64,000 nucleotides of DNA from contig NC_084816.1 of assembly GCF_963583255.1 (NCBI RefSeq), positions 9,191,600 to 9,255,599 on the forward strand. The letters are read 5' to 3'. Positions 34,176 to 45,000 of the stretch are shown here, in pieces. This DNA is from Pyrus communis (taxonomy: Eukaryota; Streptophyta; Magnoliopsida; Rosales; Rosaceae). The notes below the pieces were generated by a model that worked only from the letters and a program-made list of their open reading frames with translations, was not told where the DNA came from and did no database searches. Positions within the stretch are counted from its first letter, which is position 1. The number at the start of each line of letters is the position of its first letter. A program made the translations under genes and the position numbers.

Positions 34176-34390
34176 TTCGACATCCTACTAAAGTGAGCTG
34201 AGTGAGCAAGAATAACAAGCATCACCACTGGAAGAAAACACTTTTTTTTTTAGTCAAATTATGTGCTAGGGGTGACTGCGTGTCTCCCCTAATAATTGTA
34301 ATCTTTTTACTATTTTTATGGGACTTTGACAACAAACATGTGTTTACATATTTTGTTAAATACTACTTTACTCAAATCGTTAATCCTGTT

Positions 34391-35426
34391 AGAGTAAAAC
34401 ACTTAAAAATTTTCTTCCCTTGCTTCCTATTCACATATTAAATAAAGTTTTAATCCGACAAATCTTTCCGAAGTAAACCAACTTCGGAGTACTATGTAAC
34501 AAATTGAAACACGAACAAGTTTGTAAGCCCGAGACAGAGCTTTAAGCCCCCTCGGTAACATTGAGTTGGAAAAATCTCTTAAACATAGTGTTCCTAATGA
34601 TTTTCACTGCGATAATTGGAATACCACCTTATTCCAACACCAGGTTCAAAAACCTATAAAAAAATCTTTTACTCTGGACTTGCTTTGGTGCATTGGTTAG
34701 ATGCAGGATGAGAAAGTGATGAGTCTTATCTGGATTGGTCTCCAATTCTTAAAAGCATGAGTATCTCGATTTGTTGGTTCACCTTGCTCCATTCCGGGTT
34801 TGAAGATTTTAATAGTCGCAATGTGTCACTAAGAAGAGGCTTCCCCCTAAGTCTAACTTGTGTGTCCGTCCTTAGTGGATCTTAAAGGAAAGTTTGTTAG
34901 GGGTTTGGTCTTTTGTGTGTTGGCCAGAAACACTTTCAGAATCTTTTTGTCAAACCCTATGCGTTGGAACTAATTGTTTCCGATCAGAATACACTTAGCT
35001 GGCTTGCTAAGGAACTTCTGCCTATTAGAGCTTCACAAGAATAAAGTTCCTTTTGAGAATTCCTAGTCTGGATGCCTCATTCGTACATGCATTAGATCTC
35101 CATAGTCGCATGATGATCAATGTAATCTCCCTCGACTTAGTTGATGATCGAATTTCATTGATTGACAGTTCTTTGACTTGGAGTTTCATTGCTGCCCCAA
35201 GTTTGGTGAACAGTGCTTCATACTCTGCCCTTAATATAAAAACATTGAATTTTTGAATAATATAAATATGGATAATATTTCGGATCCCTTAACAAGATTA
35301 AATTAGTTAGAAAATACATAAGACCTCAAGAAAAACATGTTAGATCCACAAACAGTCATCGATTTGGTTTAAGGCTATAACTTAGCAGACCAAGTTGCAA
35401 TTTTGTTTGCAACTTTGCATATATAC

Positions 35427-35460
<34 letters not shown>

Positions 35461-35470
35461 GTTTTTTTTT
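34391..35470. other. Gene-free stretch right of the tandem array
   Basis: No supported coding sequence or TE ends. A TA-rich microsatellite covers about 35423-35460. Confidence 0.45.
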
Positions 35471-38050
35471 TAATCACTACATGTTACGCATGATTTATAC
35501 GTTTTAATATTTATATGCGTAAAATGACAAAAAAAAAAAAAATCAAATATTTGAAGTAAATGATTAATCTTAGATCATGCTAAAAGAAACCCCTCATAAA
35601 TCAATTAAAGCAGCTAAATCTACATAACAAAATCGGCATCTATTGAACTTATATTAAGAATAGAGAAAATAATATTTAATAAACAACTGATTGAATCACA
35701 TTATTACTAGTCTATTGTGAGGCTAAGCCCACCCCCCTCCCCCTTAATGTAGATAATATAGTTTGTTAAAAAAAAAAAAAAAAACAAAAAAACAACTGAT
35801 TGAATCACATTATTGCTAGCCTATTGTGAGGCTAAGTCCATCCCTCCTCTTAGTGTGGATAATATTGTTTGTTAAAAAAAAAAATCATTTGACAACTAAT
35901 TTAATTACATTATTATCCACGTGTGAAATACCTTTTTTATAACCAGATTACAGCCTCTTAAGATGAAAATTGCATTATTCCAACTTGGAACCTGCCACTC
36001 TTGTTCCTTAAAGACTTAAAAAATAAACTGTATGATTTTTCCTCTATTTTAGGTCATGTGTCAATGAGTATCCCACCATTTAGACAACCTTTTTTCTAAT
36101 TATTTCATTTTTTTTGTTAATTTTAAATGAATGTCTCATTCCATAACTTCAACACCGTTCTTCAAATCAACATAACATATCAATCCGGATCCTCACATAT
36201 ATAAGTAGTTGATTTTTCAAACTTGTTGAAATTTGATTAGTTCAACTTTATCATCTTTTGAAATTTCTATGGAAGAATAATCCTCCGGATGCCAAAAAAT
36301 CTTTTGGTATAGCTAACTGATATGACAGTATTCATTCCAAACTTATATTGTATGCGTGTTGATTGTTGGGTATCCCAGATCCATGAAGTTTCTTGATTCA
36401 CCAAGTACCCACGCATGTCCAACTACATCCCAAACTATTGTGTTTAGTTTATGATTCACTAGCCTTCATGCACATGTTCATGATCATGCATAAGGTTTTT
36501 TTTTTTTTTAATCACGACATGCTATGCGTGACTTACACGATTTAAATGTCTTTATATGCGTAAAAAAAAAAAAACAAATCAAATATTTGAAGTAAATGAA
36601 TAATCTTAGACAGTGTTCTAAAACGCGGACTAGGCGCTGGACGGCCGGCCTCTGCCACGATTATTATGAAATCGTTCAAAAATTGGAAAGGCTATTAATT
36701 GGTGTCTAGGCGGCCGCTGGGTGGGCAATGCGGCCTCGACAACCTCTTGGTTTTGTAACCAAAAAAAAAATAAAAAAATAAAAACTCTTTATACTGTGAT
36801 CTGTTAAGCAAGGAGAGACAGATTTGCAATTTTGTTGTTGAAAGAAAAGAGAGAGAGCCGTCAGGGATGACCACTACACTGACCCACAAAATTCAGTTGA
36901 TTTTTGGGTTGGGTTGGTTGGGATCTGCAGTTTGATGGAGATGAAGGCTTGTTTGCTTGATGACACGTCGACACCGTAGGAAGAGGGTAACTGGGTTGTT
37001 TAAACCAAGGGATCTGGAGTTTGATGGAGAAGTGAAGATAAGGGACGGAGACTTTGGAATTGACGGCATAAAGAAAAATACTTGTTTAATAGAATAATGG
37101 ATTAATATATATAATAAATTAAACAAAATATCTAGAAGTTGTTGTCGAATCTTTTATCATCCTAGGTTAGGGTTTTCTTTGTAAATAACTACACATACAA
37201 GGTATTTTTGGGTTATGTCTTTTTGGATGTATATACTTTGTGTAGTTTGCTACTTTTATTTTTGCATTTTATCATTCTTTTATTATCTATAGAAATATAG
37301 TTTTTTTTTAGGTGTAAATAGACACTTATTTACAAGATATATAATAAATTTGCATAAATCCGCCTAGGCGCTAGGCCTCTGCCCGCCACAGGACTAGCGC
37401 CTAGCGTTTTTTAGAACTTGATATTAGATCATACTAGAAGAAACCCCTCATAAATCAATTAAAGTAGCTAAATCCACATAATAAAATTAGTCTCTATTGA
37501 ATTTATATTAAGAATAGAGAAAATAATGTTTAATACATAGCTTATTGAATCGTATTATTGCTAGCCCATTATGAGGCTAAGCACACCCCATCCCCTTAGT
37601 GTAGATAATATCGTTTGTTCAAAAAAAAAAACAAAAAAAACAAAAAAAACAAAAAACAGATTGAATAACATTATTGTTATCCCATTGTGAGACATTTAAT
37701 GAACAACTGATTGAATCACATTATTGCTATCCTATTTTGAGGTACTAATCATACAAAATAGAGAAAATAATATTTAATAAACAACTGATTGAATCACATT
37801 ATTGCTAACCCATTGTGAGGCTAAGCCCACCCCTGGTCCCCTTAGTGTAGATAATATCGTTTGTTAAAACAAACAATCATTTGACAACTAATTTAATCAC
37901 ATTATTATCCGCGTGCGAAAGACCTTTCTTATAACCGGCATTGCAGCCTCTTAAGATATTTTGAATGTATTTTAAAATAGAGAAAATAATATTTAATGAA
38001 CAACTAATTGAATCACATTATTGCTAGTCTATTATGAGGTACTAATTATT
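35471..38050 (+). repeat. Local tandem duplication with SINE-like units
   Basis: The block 35471-35965 (from TTTTAATCACTACATG through ATCATTTGACAACTAATTTAA to CAGCCTCTTAAGAT) recurs at 36495-36610 plus 37421-37960, the second copy being split by the hAT-like element. Inside each block are repeated units containing CTGATTGAATCACATTATTG, TGTGAGGCTAAGCCCACCCC and TAGATAATATCGTTTGTT followed by poly(A). That A-tailed structure suggests SINE-like retroposons. Six or so full or partial units can be counted up to 38045. Confidence 0.65.
36611..37420. mobile_element. hAT-like non-autonomous element, 8-bp TSD
   Basis: The left end is CAGTGTTCTAAAACGCGG and the right end, reverse-complemented, is CAAGTTCTAAAAAACGCTAG; GCGCTAG/CTAGGCGC-rich motifs follow at both ends. 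ATCTTAGA (36603-36610) and ATATTAGA (37421-37428) flank it. The uninterrupted site AATCTTAGATCATGC is in the first block at about 35568-35582. 810 bp with no transposase. Confidence 0.8.
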
Positions 38051-40610
38051 TGAAAGAAAAAACTGTACAAAAAAATTAATTATTAGAAAAACACTGTTAA
38101 AATGATGAAAATACCCCTACCACATTTGATGCATTATTTTGGGTTGCTTTTGAACTTTTTGGTTTTGGGAGCATTTTTATCCACTTCTTTTTGGTGAAAC
38201 TTGTGTATCCAAAAACACTATTACCTTTAGGTTTGGCTTTATATATAGAGATGCTTCTCATCCTTTTTGAAAAGGTATGTTACATTACACGTGGTGCAGC
38301 AGACAAAAAAAATGTGAAAACCCCACATAAACAAGCAATATTCGGCAAGACCATGAGAATTATTTTTTTCAATCTCTATCATTTTACAAGCATCTTAATA
38401 TGGTGATCATGTAATCATCCCATGTGTGTGTCAAGATAAAGACAATATAGTGATTATTCCATCATTCAATTTTACTGAATGTGAAAAGCGAGATTATATT
38501 TAGCTGTGTCAATGGAAGTAAAATTGACCCATACGATATACATCCATGGGTGTACAACTACAATTTTCAAGATCAAAGGACTACATACTCTACAACTTTT
38601 AGGTCCATATACCACATCTTCTTCAACCATAGTCATAAAACAAGAACATTGAATGATTTAATGAATTCAAGTTATACTTTTACACGAACGTCAGAGCTAA
38701 GATTAACCAAAGTCCTAAGACTGGTCACACTATTTTCTCCAAATTTTATATGGTCTTCCGTAAATCCGAGCTTTAATTTAAATAAAAGTCAAGAAAACAC
38801 CTTCAACAACCAAACATCACCAAATGGGATTGCATTTCCCAATTGTCGAATTTAAAAAAAATAAAAAGTAAAAAAATAAAAAAATCACATGCGGGTAAAA
38901 TTTAATTAATCATAACGAAAGAGGGAAAATAGAAAAGGATACAAAAATTTGTGTTGCTCGAACACCTTGTCTATGCAAAACAAGAATCACTCCCCAAAAA
39001 AAAAAACATAATACAATTTAATTTGATGAGCAATTAACTTTGCTGCAATTGGAGCTTGTTAATGTCGGCAAGGAAAACCACAGAAAATGGCTTCAATAAA
39101 GTAGTTGGGAGAGGGTCTATGAAACGGTACCGTTGTGCAATGGCGCAAATGAGGTCTGGTTTAGGTGTTTGTCGACGAATTCCTTGAATTTTGTGGTGGA
39201 AGATGTCCACGAGCCCTAGATTAGACATGATTAGAATTTGACAACACAACCTTCTCCAACTCTAATGTCCTCTGAATATCGACTTCTGTCAGCCCGACAG
39301 TCAATATTAGTCACTTTGTATTGCCTCGCCGCCAAGATAGAGACGGCTCAAAATGAAGTTTGGGGATCTGATTTGTGGATTTTGCATGGTGACAGAGATG
39401 GAGCTGCGATGTAAAATTAAAAAAAAAATGAAAGGTTTTGAATGTCAAGAAGATATGGGGGAAGTAGACAAAATAGGACATCCATAAATGAAGAAATATA
39501 TTAAACAGACAAAAGTTTGCAGTCATGGACAAAATTGAAAACTTAATATTTGGGCTATTTAAATTAGACTAATTTATTTTTAGACTTTGTTATAATCGTT
39601 AAATAAAATTATTACATGACTTTTGATTAAGATTTAAAATTTTGAAATCATTGTCATTAATTTTTCTTAAAAAAAAAACACATATAGATGGGTCAATGAT
39701 TTATAAGAAAGCACATGGCCCGGTTGGTAACCTCTGTTGCACATAGGACAGGTGCTGCTGCCTATGGTCTCCTCAAGCGGGAGAGATCCAACGTCATAAT
39801 TTGCATTCGCTTTTTTTTTTTTCTTTTTTTTTTCAGTTAATCTTTTCATAACTGGGGTTGGAATGTACAACGTGTACGACGTAGTACAACGTGTACGAGA
39901 TAGCTAGGTTATGGCCTATATATTGCAGCTAACTTTAATCCAGGTCCTATAAAATTGGATTGGAACCTCATCAATTTTACTACAGTTTGTTCATTTTCGA
40001 TATGGACATGTGAGTTTGTCAAACTGATTGTATTGTTTAATACGCTAACTAATTGTCCCATCTTAATTCTAGGGCAACTCTCAAATTAGGGTGAGACAAA
40101 AAATACAAGGGGTCTCATGTTTTGTTAAGAGATTCTCCACCAAGGAGCACTTTCATAGCATATGTGCATTTTCACTACTGGGAAAATTCCAAACTTTGAA
40201 TGTAAAAAGTGTAAACACATCAATTGAATGGGAAAGAGCTTGCTTTTTTTTTTTTTTTTTTTTAATTATAACCAATATTTTACACCAATTTATGCTAAAG
40301 GGAGAGAAGAGGATTTGAACGTGACACACAGTAAGTTGAAGAGAAATGTTCTAATCATAAGGGCAAATCCACCACATGTCCTTCTAATAACTCTAGTAAT
40401 CAGGCTAAACTCTAGTTCACCAAAGCCAATTTGGGAGGTGTACGTTTTCTATCTCAAGGTTCGCTCGTTCATTTCAAATGTTTTGGTTTGCTCTTATCTT
40501 TAATTGAAGAGTTGCGTGAGTCGTCAGCTTTAATGAAATGTATGAACTGATGATGATGTGCCCTTTATTTGTCTTTATTTGTGTGAACGTTTGAATTTTT
40601 GTTCGCGGAA
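38051..40610. other. Gene-free stretch upstream of the TNL gene
   Basis: AT-rich spacer with short spurious ORFs only. T/A homopolymers lie at about 39812-39833 and 40244-40262. The sequence at about 39600-39668 weakly resembles the MITE family at 62301-62453. Nothing coding is supported. Confidence 0.45.
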
Positions 40611-40615
40611 GGTGC

Positions 40616-40621
40616 TTGACT
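40616..40621 (+). promoter_or_regulatory. Possible W-box (TTGACT)
   Basis: TTGACT matches the WRKY-binding core TTGAC(C/T) and lies about 300 bp upstream of the TNL start codon. Such motifs are common by chance; only position and sequence support it. Confidence 0.2.
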
Positions 40622-40837
40622 TGGGTTTTCATTTCTACTGTTTTTTGTCATCATTCTTTGATGACTTTCTTGGAGATTCCGTATAGAGTACTCCGAACTT
40701 TCGGTACTCTCTGCACGTCAAGTCAAAAAGTACAATTGCTGAACTCAAAACTGATCTAGTCTCTGCGGGCAACTGCTCTCTCCTCCCTTGCTTGCTTCCC
40801 AACTTCTAGCTCTCTCTGTCTATGCTTAGTGCACAGA

Positions 40838-40922
40838 GGGAGACAGAGACAAAGAGACAGACAGCCAGACAGACAGACAGACAGACAGAAAGACAGAGAG
40901 ACAGAGAGACAGACAGAGAGCG
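40838..40922 (+). repeat. GACA/GAGA microsatellite in the TNL leader
   Basis: A purine-rich tract of GACA and GAGA repeats abuts the ATG at 40923, so it would lie in the 5' UTR if transcription starts upstream. It is likely to be length-variable between alleles. Confidence 0.8.
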
Positions 40923-41955
40923 ATGGAGTGTATCATGCCTCTCTTGCACATGTGCTGCAGATCGTTAAGATTTTCTTCTCCGTCTTCTGCTGGTGCTGCT
41001 AGTGTTGCTGCTGCTGCTGCTGATGATGATATTCATGCTGATAACACCCCTCGCCAGGAAAAGTATGATGTGTTCATCAGTTTCAGAGGTGAGGACACCC
41101 GCTTTAATATTACTAGCCATCTTCATGCTGCCTTAGTTCAGAGGAAAATTGAAACCTACATAGATTGCAACCTTCAGAGAGGAGAAGAAATCGAACCTGC
41201 CCTTCTAGAGGCAATCGAGAAATCCACTCTTTCGGTGATCATTTTCTCACAAGACTACGCTTCTTCCACCTGGTGTTTGAAGGAACTTGTGCATGTACTC
41301 AAATGCAAGGAAAAATCTGGCCAGATAGTTATACCCATATTCTATGACATCAATCCATCTGATGTACGACGACAGCGCGGGAGTTATGCACGTGCATTTG
41401 CTCAACTTGAAAAACGTTTCAACGACAGTATCGACGAGGTGCAAAAGTGGAGGGATGCTTTGACCACTGCAGCCAATCTGTCTGGGTTTCCTTATTCAGA
41501 AAAATTAAGGTAACTATTTATTTAACTTGTATAAAAGAGTAACTGAAAATATAACTTTAGCTCCTAAAACTTAATTTTTTCTACATAAAACCAGACATAA
41601 GTTTTTTTTCTTGAATAAAACCCATTAACTAGATTCCACATCAGCAAATTCATTAATTATATTTGACTTCACACATTAAAAAATTTCGGATGCCTAAAAT
41701 ACCCCTATTTGATTTTTTTTTTTTAATAAACCCTATTTGAATGTTTGATGTACATAATTAATGTCATGCTGATAGATGGTAAGGGAGAATTAATGATTTT
41801 ACCCAAAAAAAAATAAAAAATAAAAAATAAAACAATAATGTTATAAATTCATTGCCTAATATATAATAACATAAAACATGTCTAATATATGTTATTATAC
41901 AAGCTTAATTAATTCAATAAAATTATATTTTACATATTAATGTAGTTAAATTATT

Positions 41956-42026
<71 letters not shown>

Positions 42027-45000
42027 AATGCTTGATATATGCAAAATTCATGCAAAATAATTTACCTGCAAAAAAAAAAAAAACATTTTGTGACATCCCA
42101 CATCGCTCAGGAGAGTGATCCTTATATGTATATTCTCATCTCTACCTAGCACAAGGCCTTTTGGGAGCTCACTAACTTCGGGTTCTGTAGGAACTCCGAA
42201 GTTAAGCGAGAAGGGGGCTAGAGCAATCCCATGATGGGTGACCCATTGGGAAGTTGCTCGTGAGTTCCCAAAAACAAAACCGTGAGGGAATGGTAAGCCC
42301 AAAGCGGACAATATCGTGCTACGGTGGTGGAGCGGGCCCAGGAAGTGATCCGCCCTGGGTCGGGATGTGACAATTTGGTATCAGAGCTAAGGGGGGTGGA
42401 TTGTGACATCCCACATCGCCCAGGGGAGTGATCCTTATATGTATATTCTCATCTCTACCTAGAACAAGGCCTTTTGGGAGCTCACTGGCTTCGGGTTCCG
42501 TAGGAACTCCGAAGTTAAGCGAGAAGGGGGCTAAAGCAATCCCATGATGGGTGACTCATTGGGAATTTCCTCGTGAGTTCCCAAAAACAAAACCATGAGG
42601 GAATGGTAAGCCCAAAGCGGACAATATCGTGCTACGATGGTGGAGTGGGCCCAGGAAGTGATCCGTCCTGGGTCGGGATGTGACACATTTGATTCAAATA
42701 GTGCACCTACTATTAAAATTTTAAAATGTTAGATTGCTTAAAAAAAAAAGAAAAATAATATACCCAGTATATGTGAAATACATGAAAAATAATTTACCTA
42801 CATAATAACAAACCCATATATGCAAAATACATGAAAACTAATTTACCTTATAAATTCATTGTTTAATTTAAAAAAGAAACAATGTTTCTACTAGTTTTTC
42901 CTTCTTCTTTTTTTTTTTTTCAAAAATAAAGTACCTATTATTTAATTTTTACGAAAATTGTGTACGTATTGTGTAATTTTTTTTTTAAAAATTACACATT
43001 GTTTATTTTTTTTTTATGAAAATAATGTAACTATTGTTTAGTTTTTACAAGAAACAATGTATCTACAAGTTTAATTTTACCCTTTTTTTTTTTTTTAATT
43101 TTCACAAGTTAATGTATCTACTTTTTCAATAGAATGTATATTGAACTAATTAGATTTGGATTAGGCGATTTCACTTAAAAGAAGAAAAGAACTTCTTTTT
43201 TTTGTTTTTCTAAATTAAAAGCAAAAAAAAATTGAATTAATTGAATGTTGTTGACAAACAAAAGACAATAAATTAAAAGTCTACAAAAAAACCGTAATAG
43301 CCATATTAATGTTGGTGGCATGGTGTTGTAAATTAATTTAAATATATGGACATCTTTTATCTTACATGACATCAAATTCAAAATTTGGGTTTTATTTAGA
43401 TATTTTAATATAGGTGGGTTTATGTCTAGAGTTCAACAGTTGTAAGGGGCTAAATCTAAAGCACCCAAAGAGTAATGTTATTCATACCATGTTTTTGTAC
43501 CACATTTTCATACCACCTTAGGTGGCATTTGATGTGGACATCCACATCATTTGAATTAATCAGATTTTTATATTTAGTTCATTATTTAATAAACTAATAA
43601 TTAAGAAAAACTAGTTAATTAAATGATGATTGTTGTATATGAGAAGTCTTTCTCCTTCCTTTCCTTGGGTTTTGCAATTTTTCAAATGATGTGGTTGTCC
43701 ACATTAGATGCCACTTAAGGTGATATAGAAATGTGGTATAAACACATGGTATGAATAGCATTACTCTGTATAAAATAATAATTTTGTTTAAACTTGTGAC
43801 AATTTGATTTGTGCTAAGATTTGGTAAGGCATATTTAAGACTAATTTTTTCTTTCGTACATAATCATACTTAAATATGCCAGGACGGAGACGGAGGCGGA
43901 TCTAATTAAGAAAGTCGTTGATCACATTTGGACCAGATTGAAATGTGAATCATCATGCAATTTAGAGGGTTTGGTCGGAATTGAAAGCCGCATCGAGCAA
44001 ATTGAATCACTATTAGGCATTCATTCACAGGACGCTTGCATCACTGTAGGTATTTGGGGTATGGCTGGTATTGGCAAGACCACTCTTGCTGAAACTGTAT
44101 TTCACAAACTCTCTTCTAAATTTGAAGCCTGTTGTTTTCTTAGAAATGTCAGGGAGAACTCAAAACAACCACATGGACTAGATCACTTGGAAAAAACACT
44201 TCTTAAAGACATACTAAAGGAGGAAGGTCTGTCCATAGGATCAACTTTTGTTCGAGAAAGGCTCAGTCGTACAAAGGTCCTCATTGTTCTTGATGATGTG
44301 AGTGATTCAATGCAAATGGAACGTTTAGCTGGCAATTGTCTTCAGTATGGCACTGCAAGTAGAATAATTATCACAAGTAGAGATAGGAGCACACTTCGGC
44401 AAACTGTTGAAGAGGATAAGATCTACGAGGTCGAGGGATTAAAACCAGATGATGCTCTTCAGCTATTTCATTCACGTGCTTTCAAGAATACTCCTACAAT
44501 AGATTATAAGGAATTGGCAGAAAAGGCAGTGGGTTATGCTGGAGGTGTTCCTTTAGCTCTTGTAACTCTAGGGTCCTCACTCCTAAATTGCAAGAGCAAA
44601 GAAGAATGGGAAGATGAATTGAACAAGTTGAAACAATTTCCCAATGAAAATATCCAAAGAGTGTTGAGACTAAGTTATGATCGATTGGGAAGAAATGAAA
44701 AGGAGATATTTTTAGATATAGCTTGTTTTCATAAAGGGAAGAATGTGGAGTACGTAAAAAAATTGTTAGGCATTCGTGGATTCTTTGCGGCAGCTGGAAT
44801 TAGAGTTCTCATTGACATGTCTCTCATATCAATTGATTCAGCACAGGAAATCATAGAGATGCATGATTTGATTCAAGAAATGGGTTATACAATTGTTCAC
44901 GAACAATGTATTGAAGATCCTGGTAAACGTAATAGGTTGTTCAACGATGAGGATGTCTACCATTTACTGGAAAGTAACACGGTAAGAGCCAACTACATTC

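Larger units (their letters stand above)
17041..34390 (+). repeat. Tandem array of three related multi-kb units
   Basis: Ordered modules recur in the same orientation. Unit 1 runs from about 17300 to 25214, unit 2 from 27618 to about 29985, and unit 3 from about 29986 to 34390. Each unit starts with AAAATCTAACGTTTCTC and a short first-exon-like ORF; unit 3 keeps only degraded sequence there. Units 1 and 3 then share modules at 17930-18370/31540-32110, 18725-20400/32165-33870 and 20405-20950/33845-34385. Units 1 and 2 share 20790-23540/28490-29580 and the end module (23740-25214/29580-29985). A copy of the end module also precedes unit 1 (17041-17297). Unit 2 lacks about 3 kb and unit 3 is truncated on the right. 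The copies differ by many substitutions, so the array is old. Confidence 0.75.

Noticed and set aside
41975..42020. Short-spaced repeats resembling a CRISPR-like array
   Set aside because: They are simple dinucleotide microsatellites in a plant nuclear intron.
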